Assembly (NCBI GenBank): GCA_900540905.1
Contig: UQHR01000014.1
Coordinates: forward strand, 1 to 45,166
From: an uncultured Collinsella sp.
Lineage (GTDB): Bacteria > Actinomycetota > Coriobacteriia > Coriobacteriales > Coriobacteriaceae
Reading direction: 5' to 3'
Length of the DNA stretch: 45,166 nt
Positions 36,561 to 44,104 of this stretch are shown in pieces. The notes under the pieces are model-generated. The model saw only the letters and a list, made by a program, of their open reading frames with translations, searched no databases and was not told where the DNA came from. The position numbers were made by a program, and so were the translations under genes. Numbering within the stretch: position 1 is the stretch's first letter; every line of letters starts with the position of its first letter.

Positions 36561-36682
36561 ATCGCCCGTACACTTTTCCGCTGAGCGCGTGATTGCCGCC
36601 GCGTACCGAAGGGTTGCCGTTGCAACTTCAAATTGGTGCTATATTCGGCTTGAGTTGTTTAATACTAGTACGGGAGGCTGAT

Positions 36683-37174
36683 ATGGGGCTGTTCAAGAAG
36701 AAAAACCCGCAGGATGCCTTTGATCCCGATGTGTTTACCATCACGGATACGATTTTGGACCCGCCGCGGTTTACGTTTTTGCCGGCTATCTACCAGGATG
36801 CCACGCGTCGTAAGTGGGCTGTGCATCAGCGTGGTGCGCAGCCAAAGATCTTTGACTATGCGGATGTGCTGCAGTGCGAGATCGTTGAGACTGGAAATCC
36901 CGAGGATGTGCCAGAGCTCAGCAATCGTGAGCTCGCTCAGCAGATTCTGATTAATCCAGCTCAGGCTACCAAAAATAACGCCGCCAAGCGTAATATGTGC
37001 CTTGGTATGGGTGTCATCGTTGCCGTGCAAACCGGCGAGGATGAGATTTCGAAGCTTGAGATTCCGGTGACCGCGGGCGAAGTCAAGCGAGACTCCGGCC
37101 TGTATCGGTCGTATCGGAACGTTGCGGAACAGATTAAGGAAGCCTTCGACGCCATGGGGTGTTCGGAGAAATGA
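36683..37174 (+). CDS. Conserved hypothetical protein
   Basis: 163 residues, cytosolic-looking, no signal peptide or membrane helix. The N-terminus is basic (MGLFKKKNP). A beta-rich part containing KIFDYADVLQCEIVETG resembles the small domain of uncharacterised proteins whose strands read the form 'I-Y-x-D-I-x-x-[YC]-E-[LI]-x-E-x-G'. The C-terminus is helical (SYRNVAEQIKEAFDAMG). GGGAGG sits 6 nt before the ATG. It stands 35 bp upstream of the GntR pair, possibly in the same transcript. I cannot assign a function. Confidence 0.75.
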   Translation: MGLFKKKNPQDAFDPDVFTITDTILDPPRFTFLPAIYQDATRRKWAVHQRGAQPKIFDYADVLQCEIVETGNPEDVPELSNRELAQQILINPAQATKNNAAKRNMCLGMGVIVAVQTGEDEISKLEIPVTAGEVKRDSGLYRSYRNVAEQIKEAFDAMGCSEK

Positions 37175-37209
37175 TGCCCGCAGCATCAAGCGGTTGAGGA
37201 GCCTTACCC

Positions 37210-37977
37210 ATGTCGAGCGAACCATATGCGATTCCGCCCAAAGATCGCGCCTTTGAGGGCATTCTTTGGTATATCAAACACTATGACTTACAAGGTGGCG
37301 ACCGACTGCCCGCCGAGCGCGTGCTCTGCGAGGAGCTGGGCGTGTCGCGCACGGCGCTGCGCGCTGCCATTACGCGCCTTATTTCGTGTGGAACCCTAGA
37401 AAGCCGTCGTGGCTCGGGCACCTATGTGTGCCCTCCCAAGCCGCTGAACATCTTTCAGGAAACATGGAACTATACCCAGGCCGTCGAGAGGGTCGGCTTA
37501 AAGTCGACTGCGCGTTTGGTCTGGTCAAAGGTCGTGTATGCCGATATCGATTTTGCTCAAAAGGCGCAGATCGATCTGGGCATGCCACTCTTTTGCATTC
37601 GACGCGTGCGCGTGGTTAATGGTTCTCCGGCGTCGATCGAGACGGCTTACGTCAACCTGTCTTTGTGCCCGTCGCTTCCCGATCACGATTTTGAGCAGGA
37701 GAGCCTCTACGACGTTTTGCTCAAAGAAGGCAACGTTCATGTGACGCACGGCAAGGAGCATATTTCCATCAGCCGCCTGAACGCCGAAGAGGCCAAGCTG
37801 CTGGATTCCCAAGAGGGCACGCCGGTGTTCTACAAGGCTTCGCACGAGCGCGACGAGAACAATGGTTTTGTCGAGTACTGCAAGGCCGTGATTCTGCCGA
37901 CCAAGTATCGGTTTGCCGATAACGGCGAGGCGGACGGCGTTGCGACGAAGGTGGGTGTCGAATGGCTGAAGCAGTAG
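37210..37977 (+). CDS. GntR-family regulator with UTRA domain (first of a pair)
   Basis: HutC-type regulator: winged helix in residues about 10-75 (GDRLPAERVLCEELGVSRTALRAAITRL in two parts, RRGSGTYV wing), UTRA effector domain about 95-240. 255 residues. Its last 16 bp overlap the next regulator gene, so the two are translated together. They lie directly upstream of the SIS/PTS locus and probably control it through the GGTATTAA sites. It is unusual to have two UTRA regulators in one overlapping unit; they may form a heteromer or sense two substrates. Confidence 0.87.
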   Translation: MSSEPYAIPPKDRAFEGILWYIKHYDLQGGDRLPAERVLCEELGVSRTALRAAITRLISCGTLESRRGSGTYVCPPKPLNIFQETWNYTQAVERVGLKSTARLVWSKVVYADIDFAQKAQIDLGMPLFCIRRVRVVNGSPASIETAYVNLSLCPSLPDHDFEQESLYDVLLKEGNVHVTHGKEHISISRLNAEEAKLLDSQEGTPVFYKASHERDENNGFVEYCKAVILPTKYRFADNGEADGVATKVGVEWLKQ

Positions 37978-38675
37978 AGGGCCTGCCGGTCTACAAGCAA
38001 ATTCGCCGTTGTATTGCGGAGCGAATCGAACGCGGTGACTATCCGACGGGTTCGATGATACCGTCCGAAAACGAGCTTGCCGAGGAGTTTGGCACCACGC
38101 GCCTGACGATTCGAAGCGCCATGGACGAGCTGGTCAAGAGCGGTCAGATCCGTCGCGTGCAGGGCAAGGGTGCCTTTGTGGGGCACAAGTGGTTTGACGA
38201 ACATGTTCGCAAGGGCGGCTTTCGTCAGACGGTCCTGGCCTCGGGCGCGACGCCGTCGGTGCGCATCTTGGCGCGCTCCAAGCGCTATGCCGGGCCGTAC
38301 TATGCCGACCTGTTTGGTATCGCCGAGGACGACCTTCTTTACTCGGTGCGCCGTCTTAACTGCATCGACGGCGAGCCCGTGTCGATCGAGATGACGCTGA
38401 TTCCGTGCCTGCTGTTCCCGGGTATCGAGGATGTCGATATTTCGGTCTTTAGTCTGTACGAGACATACGACATGCTCGGCCGAAAGCCGGACAAGTCGAT
38501 CGAGAAGCTCGATATCGAGGCGCTGGGTGCGCGCGACGCGAGCCTGCTCGATCTTGAGGCGGGCGATTTGGCACTTGTGCTGGAATGCCTGACCTACGAT
38601 GCGAGCGGACAGGTCATCGAGCACGCCAAGTCCTTTACCCGCGGCGACGCCGGCGGTTATTCCTACAACTATTAG
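37962..38675 (+). CDS. GntR-family regulator with UTRA domain (second of a pair)
   Basis: Winged helix in residues about 8-75 (YKQIRRCIAERIERGDYPTGS; ENELAEEFGTTRLTIRSAM; RVQGKGAFV wing) followed by UTRA to residue 237. It overlaps the previous regulator by 16 bp in another frame. It resembles regulators of fructosamine and amino sugar operons such as FrlR, by family only. A terminator follows directly. Candidate direct repressor or activator of the downstream SIS/PTS genes. Confidence 0.88.
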   Translation: MAEAVEGLPVYKQIRRCIAERIERGDYPTGSMIPSENELAEEFGTTRLTIRSAMDELVKSGQIRRVQGKGAFVGHKWFDEHVRKGGFRQTVLASGATPSVRILARSKRYAGPYYADLFGIAEDDLLYSVRRLNCIDGEPVSIEMTLIPCLLFPGIEDVDISVFSLYETYDMLGRKPDKSIEKLDIEALGARDASLLDLEAGDLALVLECLTYDASGQVIEHAKSFTRGDAGGYSYNY

Positions 38676-38681
38676 CGTTGA

Positions 38682-38718
38682 GAGCGTCCTCGCGCACGGC
38701 GGGGGCGCTCGTTTTTTT
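38682..38718 (+). terminator. Terminator after the GntR pair
   Basis: GAGCGTCC pairs with GGGCGCTC-type sequence (one G-T pair) and is followed by seven T. Confidence 0.75.
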
Positions 38719-38794
38719 GAGGATATGTGCCGCTTGACCGATGAGCGGCCAAAACTGACCGTCTACCGAGAGGGGAGGATGAAATCGAAAAATC

Positions 38795-38836
38795 GGTATT
38801 AAAAACGGCTAACCTGTTATCGTTCACTGGTATTAA
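38795..38836 (+). promoter_or_regulatory. Paired GGTATTAA sites before SIS copy 1
   Basis: GGTATTAA occurs at 38795 and 38829, 34 bp apart, in the gap before the SIS gene. The same paired arrangement appears before the EIIC gene (41114/41147) and before SIS copy 2 (44014/44049). Confidence 0.55.
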
Positions 38837-38954
38837 GAACCTTTGAATTGTTGAGTTTGCGGCTAAGATGACCGCAAGATTAAGCGAGACGAATGGGACG
38901 GCAAACCCGTTCGTACCCGTGCGACAATTCAAACTGCTCGTGAAAGGAGCGGGA

Positions 38955-40016
38955 ATGAAGGAGACCGAGAAGATCGAGATCGTGCACTTCGACCAGGAGG
39001 GCTACCTCGAGGACGGCAGGAACGTCTACGAGGCCGGCAAGAGGATGACCGCCCTGGCCGACCGCGTGCACGAGGAGGGCTACGACGCCGTCTTCCTGAT
39101 GGGCGTCGGCGGCACCTGGGACGAGTTCATGCAGCTCGAGTACCTCATGAACAAGTTCGGCGACCGCGACCTCGAGGTCTACCTGATCCACGCCGCCGAG
39201 TGGAACGTCATGGGCCACAAGCGCATGACCGACAGGTCCGTCGTGCTGACCGCCTCCGAGTCCGGCACCACCCCCGAGGTGCTCGAGGCCGTCGGCAAGA
39301 TGAGGGAGATGGGCGTGCGCGTCTTCGCCATGACCAACCCCGAGGGCAAGATCGGGCAGGCCGTGGGCGCCGAGAACTGCGTCATGATGGCCTCCGACCA
39401 CGGCGCCGGCGGCTGCGAGAAGGGCTACTACCTCGCCGACTGCTTCGGCCTGCGCCTGCTCAACCGCCGCGGCTGCTTCCCCAAGTTCGACCTGTTCATC
39501 GAGCAGACGAAGGACGTCTGGAAGGACATGCTCGACATCCGCAAGCGCTTCGAGCCGCGCGCCGAGGAGCTCGCCAGGAAGTACGCGCTGGCCGACTACA
39601 CCATGTTCATCGGCTCGGGCGCGCTGTGGGGCGAGACCATCCTGTACTCCATGTGCCTGCTCGAGGAGATGCAGTGGAAGCGCATCCGCCACATCACCTC
39701 GCACGACTTCTTCCACGGCACGCTCGAGCTGCTCGAGCCCGGCGTCCCGGTGTTCCTGTTCATGGGAGAGGACGAGTGCCGCGCCCTCGACGAGCGCGTC
39801 CGCGCCTTCCTCACCAGCGGCGTGACCGGCGACGAGGACTACGTCATCATCGACACCGCCGAGTACGCGATCCCGGGCCTGGACGACGACTTCCGCGTCA
39901 TCGTGTCGCCGTGGATCCTGTCCGTGCTGACCACCGACCGCCTCTCGCGCAACTACGAGCTGGTCACCAAGCACAACCTCAAGTACCGCCGCTACTACCA
40001 CCAGTTCGACTACTAA
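38955..40016 (+). CDS. SIS-domain sugar-phosphate deglycase/isomerase, copy 1
   Basis: Two SIS domains, as in FrlB/GfrE/GfrF deglycases that split glycated amino acid 6-phosphates to glucose-6-phosphate and the amine. Sugar-phosphate motif SESGTT is at 101-106, with GVGGTWDEF earlier. 353 residues. The ATG at 38955 has AAAGGAG; the longer frame from 38868 is not used. Almost all codons end in C or G; five Arg codons are AGG and none CGT, unlike neighbours. An apparently identical gene lies at 44105. EIIA starts 21 bp downstream. Substrate is inferred from the FrlC-like gene nearby. Confidence 0.82.
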   Translation: MKETEKIEIVHFDQEGYLEDGRNVYEAGKRMTALADRVHEEGYDAVFLMGVGGTWDEFMQLEYLMNKFGDRDLEVYLIHAAEWNVMGHKRMTDRSVVLTASESGTTPEVLEAVGKMREMGVRVFAMTNPEGKIGQAVGAENCVMMASDHGAGGCEKGYYLADCFGLRLLNRRGCFPKFDLFIEQTKDVWKDMLDIRKRFEPRAEELARKYALADYTMFIGSGALWGETILYSMCLLEEMQWKRIRHITSHDFFHGTLELLEPGVPVFLFMGEDECRALDERVRAFLTSGVTGDEDYVIIDTAEYAIPGLDDDFRVIVSPWILSVLTTDRLSRNYELVTKHNLKYRRYYHQFDY

Positions 40017-40037
40017 TTCCATTTGGGGGAAACCGCA

Positions 40038-40457
40038 ATGAGGCAATACATCTTTGCCAGCCACGCGCATTTTGCGACCGGCATCAAAGAGAGCACCGAG
40101 CTGCTCTCGGGCGCGCGCGATAACGTCCACGACCTGTCGATGTTTGTCGACGGCCGCACCGACGTCGCCGAGGAGGTCGCCAGGCTCCTGGCGACCTTCG
40201 ACCCCGCCGACGACGTAATCGTGTGCACCGACCTGTTTGGCGGCAGCGTCAACAACGAGTTCACCAAGATCGTCCAGACGCGCCCCAACACCTACCTGGT
40301 TGCCAACATGAATCTGCCGCTGCTGATCCAGCTGCTCTTTTCGGACCAGGAGGCTCCCGCCGATCAGGTTATCCGCGAGATCCTCGCGGCTGACGACACG
40401 CGCGTCAAGTTTGTCAACGACCTGCTGACCGATGCGGATGACGAGGAAGAGTTCTAG
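40038..40457 (+). CDS. PTS mannose-family EIIA
   Basis: Cytosolic phosphocarrier of the mannose/fructose/sorbose PTS family. Phospho-acceptor His9 in IFASHAH matches the His of the family N-terminal motif, and TDLFGGSVNNEF is the conserved D-x-x-G-G-S segment. 139 residues, with an acidic end. The ATG at 40038 follows GGGGGAAA. It takes phosphate from HPr and passes it to the next gene's EIIB. Same transcript as SIS copy 1. Confidence 0.93.
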   Translation: MRQYIFASHAHFATGIKESTELLSGARDNVHDLSMFVDGRTDVAEEVARLLATFDPADDVIVCTDLFGGSVNNEFTKIVQTRPNTYLVANMNLPLLIQLLFSDQEAPADQVIREILAADDTRVKFVNDLLTDADDEEEF

Positions 40458-40514
40458 TCACCGCCTGCTATTAATGGGGCCGGGTTTCCGGCATGAGACC
40501 TTTGGGGGTCAATC

Positions 40515-40997
40515 ATGATTCAACTGCTTCGCGTCGACCATCGTCTGCTTCATGGCCAGGTGGCCGTCTCTTGGGTCCAGGGCTTGGGCTCCGACTGCAT
40601 CTTCTGCGTTGGCGACAAGGTTGCCAACGATCCCGTCTGGAAGACTACGCTCAAGATGGGAAAGCCGGCCAACGTCAAGCTCGTCATCAAGGACATGGAG
40701 CACGCCATCGAGGCCATCAACTCCGGTGTTACCGATAAGTACAAGATGATCATCTGCGTCGCCAGCATCGCCGAGGCCAAGCAGCTTGTCGACGGCTGCC
40801 CGCAGATCACCTCCATCAATCTGGGCAACACCAAGTCCAAGGACGAGCAGCGTCCCGATGCCCGTAAGATCTCCCGCCAGATCTTTGTGACTGCTGCCGA
40901 GGAAGAGGACATTCGCGAGCTCGTCGGCCGCGGTGTCGAGGTCGAGATTCGCGCTCTGGCCGACGACCCCAAGGTCGATGCCCTAAGCGCCCTCTAA
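40515..40997 (+). CDS. PTS mannose-family EIIB
   Basis: Phosphorylates the incoming sugar. Active His13 lies in RVDHRLLHGQV, the family signature; MIQLLR start and 160 residues are standard. AAAKQLV-type helix follows in the middle. The ATG lies 57 bp after EIIA. A strong stem without T tract follows at 41009-41031, possibly leaky termination before the next promoter. Confidence 0.94.
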   Translation: MIQLLRVDHRLLHGQVAVSWVQGLGSDCIFCVGDKVANDPVWKTTLKMGKPANVKLVIKDMEHAIEAINSGVTDKYKMIICVASIAEAKQLVDGCPQITSINLGNTKSKDEQRPDARKISRQIFVTAAEEEDIRELVGRGVEVEIRALADDPKVDALSAL

Positions 40998-41008
40998 TTG
41001 GGAACCAC

Positions 41009-41031
41009 GGGCGGCGCGCGCGGCGCCGCCC
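41009..41031 (+). terminator. GC-rich hairpin after EIIB
   Basis: GGGCGGCGC pairs with GCGCCGCCC. Only CTATT follows, so it is a weak terminator or an mRNA-end stabiliser. Confidence 0.4.
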
Positions 41032-41113
41032 CTATTCGTGGGCGTACCGGATAAACGCTTTACCCGTTACCCCCATCTACCGTTCACCGGGAGTACACGC
41101 CCGTTGAGCGATT

Positions 41114-41154
41114 GGTATTAAATAGTTTTCGCATGACTATATAATTGGTATCAA
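41114..41154 (+). promoter_or_regulatory. Paired GGTATTAA/GGTATCAA sites and promoter before EIIC
   Basis: TTGGTATTAAAT (from 41112) and TTGGTATCAAAT (from 41145) are 33 bp apart. TATAAT-like sequence (41140-41145) lies just before the second site, so the pair brackets a promoter. A 294-bp gap separates EIIB and EIIC; the rest holds nothing else. Confidence 0.6.
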
Positions 41155-41291
41155 ATCATTTGCACCGGTTTAGGTGTTAACAGCACACCGGTACAAGCTG
41201 GATCTGTCTGGGCGATTGTCGGCATGGAAAAGGGCGCGCTGACAAGTCGGGAATCGCCGCGCGGATCCAAGAGGGATCAAAGGGAGGAACA

Positions 41292-42065
41292 ATGCTTGTT
41301 CAAGCGATCCTCATCGGACTTATCGCTGCCTTCGGTAAGCTCGATTATCAGCTCGGTACGCTCTATGCGTTCCGCCCGATCGTTCTGTGCCCGCTCGTCG
41401 GCATAGTCCTCGGGGACCTGCAGTCCGGCCTCGCCATCGGTGCGAGCCTCGAGCTGCTCTTCATGGGTTCTATCTCCATCGGCGCTTACGTGCCGCCCGA
41501 TGAGTGTATTGGCGGTGTGCTCGCCTGCGCCTTCGCTATTCAGCTGGGTCAGAGCACCGAGGCCGCTATCGCGCTCGCGATGCCCATCGCCACTCTGTGC
41601 CTGGCCATCAAGAACGTCGTCAACGCCGGTATGCCCCTTCTGGTCGACCGTGCCGACGTCTTTGCCAGCAAGGGTAACCTCAAGGGTATCTACGCTATGC
41701 ACTGGATTATCGGTCTCGTGATTGTCGTCCTGGCCTTTATCTTGTGCTCGGTCTCCTTCTATCTGGGTGCCGACGCTGTTCAGGGCCTGCTCGACTTCAT
41801 CCCGACGTTCGTCCTCGATGGCTTTGGCGTCGCAGCCAACATCCTGCCTGCCATGGGCTTCGCCATGCTCGGCCGTCTGGTGCTTACCAAGCAGCTCGTG
41901 CCGTTCTACTTCCTGGGCTTCCTGCTGTGCTCCTATGCCAACGTGCCCGTCCTCGGCGTCGCTCTGATCGCAATCATCATCGGCATCGACAAGTACGACC
42001 TGCTGGGCCTTGGTGGCGCCCAGTCCCAGCTTTCTGTGGAAGGGGATGAGGACGATGACTTCTAA
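41292..42065 (+). CDS. PTS mannose-family EIIC
   Basis: Integral membrane component. The start MLVQAILIGLIAAFGKLDYQ and the block GLAIGASLELLFMGSISIGAYVPPDE (in two parts) mark the family. 257 residues with seven or more helices. AGGGAGGAAC precedes the ATG. The gene overlaps EIID by 11 bp. It has its own promoter with the paired GGTATTAA sites. Confidence 0.94.
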   Translation: MLVQAILIGLIAAFGKLDYQLGTLYAFRPIVLCPLVGIVLGDLQSGLAIGASLELLFMGSISIGAYVPPDECIGGVLACAFAIQLGQSTEAAIALAMPIATLCLAIKNVVNAGMPLLVDRADVFASKGNLKGIYAMHWIIGLVIVVLAFILCSVSFYLGADAVQGLLDFIPTFVLDGFGVAANILPAMGFAMLGRLVLTKQLVPFYFLGFLLCSYANVPVLGVALIAIIIGIDKYDLLGLGGAQSQLSVEGDEDDDF

Positions 42066-42879
42066 TTCCGAGAACCAGATTACTCGCTCCGACCTCATTA
42101 AGAGCGCCGTGAACACCGGCGCCCTGGGCATGGAATTCTCCTGGACCTACTACAAGCAGATGAACATTGCCTTCTGCCTGATGGTCGCCAACATGCTCAA
42201 GAAGATCTATGCCGGCCGTCCCGATGATTACGCCGAGGCCCTACATCGTCACAGCGCATTCTTCAACATCACCCCGCAGCTCGCTCCCTTCGTGGGTGGC
42301 ATCGCGATGGCCATGGAAGAAAAGGTCGCTCGTGGCGAGGTTGAGCCCGAGAGCGTCAACGACATCAAGGCCGCCCTCATGGGTCCGCTTTCCGGCCTGG
42401 GTGACTCCTTCTTCCTGTCCACCCTGCGCGTCGTCGCCGCTGCCGTGGGCATCAGCCTGTGCCAGGCCGGCAACGTCTTTGGCCCCATCGCCTTCCTGCT
42501 CGTCTACAACATCCCGGCGTTCCTGATTCGTATCTTTGGCGCTATCAAGGGTTATGAGCTAGGCATTGGCTTCCTCGACGAGGCTCAGAAGACCGGCCTG
42601 ATGCAAAAGATCATGGCCTGCGTCGGCATTGTCGGCGTTATGGTCGTCGGCGCCATGAGCAAGGACATGTTCTGGGCTTCGTTGCCCATCGCCATTGGTC
42701 AGGGCGACTCCGCCCAGACTCTCCAGGACATCCTGGACGGCATCATGCCCGGTATGCTCGGTATGGCCGCCTTCTGGCTCTACTACTGGCTGCTCTCCAA
42801 GAAGATCAACCCGATGGTCCTGATCCTCTGCACCATGGTCGTGGGCATCATCGGCGCTTACTTTGGCGTGCTTGCCTAA
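42055..42879 (+). CDS. PTS mannose-family EIID
   Basis: Second membrane component, found only in this PTS family. ALGMEFSWTYYKQMNIAF at the N-terminus and the block GDSFFLSTLRVVAAAVG in the middle are family marks. 274 residues. The ATG at 42055 is preferred (GGAAGGGG about 9 nt before); an ATG at 42046 is the alternative. Overlap with EIIC gives coupled synthesis of the CD complex. Confidence 0.93.
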   Translation: MTSNSENQITRSDLIKSAVNTGALGMEFSWTYYKQMNIAFCLMVANMLKKIYAGRPDDYAEALHRHSAFFNITPQLAPFVGGIAMAMEEKVARGEVEPESVNDIKAALMGPLSGLGDSFFLSTLRVVAAAVGISLCQAGNVFGPIAFLLVYNIPAFLIRIFGAIKGYELGIGFLDEAQKTGLMQKIMACVGIVGVMVVGAMSKDMFWASLPIAIGQGDSAQTLQDILDGIMPGMLGMAAFWLYYWLLSKKINPMVLILCTMVVGIIGAYFGVLA

Positions 42880-42927
42880 TATGTTCGAATCGCGCTTCCA
42901 TCGCGTCTAACGGTTGCGTCGATCTTT

Positions 42928-42966
42928 GGGGGGCTTGTCGCATCTGCGGCGGCCCCCTGTTTTTTA
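42928..42966 (+). terminator. Terminator after EIID
   Basis: GGGGGGC pairs with GCCCCC around a long loop and ends in six T. Epimerase expression would need read-through or a promoter in the 113-bp gap. Confidence 0.7.
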
Positions 42967-42991
42967 AAACTCCGTACGAAAGGGGAGGGCT

Positions 42992-43837
42992 ATGGTCGTA
43001 CCCGAGCTTTCGCTCATGAACATCAACCATCGTTACTACAGCATCGAGACGTTTTTTAAGGCTGCAGGTGAGGCCGGCTATCGCAATATCGAGCTGTGGA
43101 CCGGCTCGATGCACCTGTATGTGGATTGCCATGAGCACGATTCGGTGGATAAGATTCGCGATCTTGCCGCCCAATACGGTATCAAGATCGTGTGCGTGTG
43201 CCCCGAGCAGAACAACCCCAAGCCGTGGAACGTCGCGGTGCGCGGTGAGGCGGGCCAAAAACGCATCCTCTCGTACTTTAAGAATGTGATCGACGTTGCC
43301 GTTGAGTTGGGCGTGCCGCAGATTCTGGTGACGAGTGGTTGGGCCTATCTGGACGAGCCGGCTGAGGACGCCTGGGCCCGCAGCGTTGCCATGCTGCGCT
43401 CGGTGTGCGCCTACGCCGATACGCGCGGTATTCGCGTCGCGCTCGAGGCCCTGCAGCCGTCGGAGTCCGTGTTGGTCAACACCGCACAGGATGTCGCGCG
43501 CATCCTCGAGGCGGTCGATCGTCCCAACCTGAAGGCCTGTATCGACTTTGGCGCCATGGAAGTTGCCGGCGACACGATCGACGGCTACTTTGAGGTTTTG
43601 GGCGACAAGATCGTTCACACCCACTTTGTAGATGTGGGCGGCGGCACGACGCATCTTGCCTGGGGCGACGGCGAGCGTGATATGCGTGCCGACCTCGAGG
43701 CACTCATGCACCACGGCTATACAGGCTATGTCTCGGCCGAGACGTGTGATGGCCGCTACTATCAGGATCCGTCCAAGGCGACGACTCAGGTTATCGAGAT
43801 GTATCGCCGTGTGACAGCGGAGATGGAAGCCGAATAA
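42992..43837 (+). CDS. Sugar phosphate isomerase/epimerase, FrlC-like
   Basis: TIM-barrel metal enzyme of the xylose isomerase-like family. The metal ligands fit at Glu152 (VALEALQP), Asp185 (CIDFGAM), His211 (THFVDV) and Glu250 (SAETCD). Close in outline to fructoselysine 3-epimerase (FrlC), which turns psicoselysine to fructoselysine; other 3-epimerases of this family are alternatives. 281 residues. AAAGGGGAGG precedes the ATG. Sits between the PTS genes and SIS copy 2, supporting a glycated-amine pathway. Not proven. Confidence 0.8.
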   Translation: MVVPELSLMNINHRYYSIETFFKAAGEAGYRNIELWTGSMHLYVDCHEHDSVDKIRDLAAQYGIKIVCVCPEQNNPKPWNVAVRGEAGQKRILSYFKNVIDVAVELGVPQILVTSGWAYLDEPAEDAWARSVAMLRSVCAYADTRGIRVALEALQPSESVLVNTAQDVARILEAVDRPNLKACIDFGAMEVAGDTIDGYFEVLGDKIVHTHFVDVGGGTTHLAWGDGERDMRADLEALMHHGYTGYVSAETCDGRYYQDPSKATTQVIEMYRRVTAEMEAE

Positions 43838-44013
43838 CTAAACTGCGCGGTTGCGCCGGAAACGCTTGGGCGGGTCTGGCGCAACGCTTTTATAGCTGGC
43901 GAGTTGTGGGGAACCCGTTGGCAGTAGCGCTCGAAATAGACAACTATTGGCGTTGTAATACCACTCGGGCGAGGAAACCGACCGTTCGCCGCAAATCTCC
44001 GTGAGTTTGGATT

Positions 44014-44056
44014 GGTATTAAATAACAAGCAATCGTATGGCTATAATTGGTATCAG
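44014..44056 (+). promoter_or_regulatory. Paired GGTATTAA/GGTATCAG sites and promoter before SIS copy 2
   Basis: TTGGTATTAAATA (from 44012) and TTGGTATCAG (from 44047) are 35 bp apart. A TATAAT box (44042-44047) lies directly before the second site. The first 170 bp of this gap hold no gene. Confidence 0.6.
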
Positions 44057-44104
44057 CAAGAAGCGCGATGTATAGAATTGCGCACATGTGATGGGAGGAC
44101 ACAC

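Noticed and set aside
38880..40130. 416-codon minus-strand frame opposite SIS copy 1
   Set aside because: A Val/Ala/His-rich shadow of the strongly C/G-ending codons of the SIS gene; it appears again opposite copy 2 only because the DNA is duplicated.
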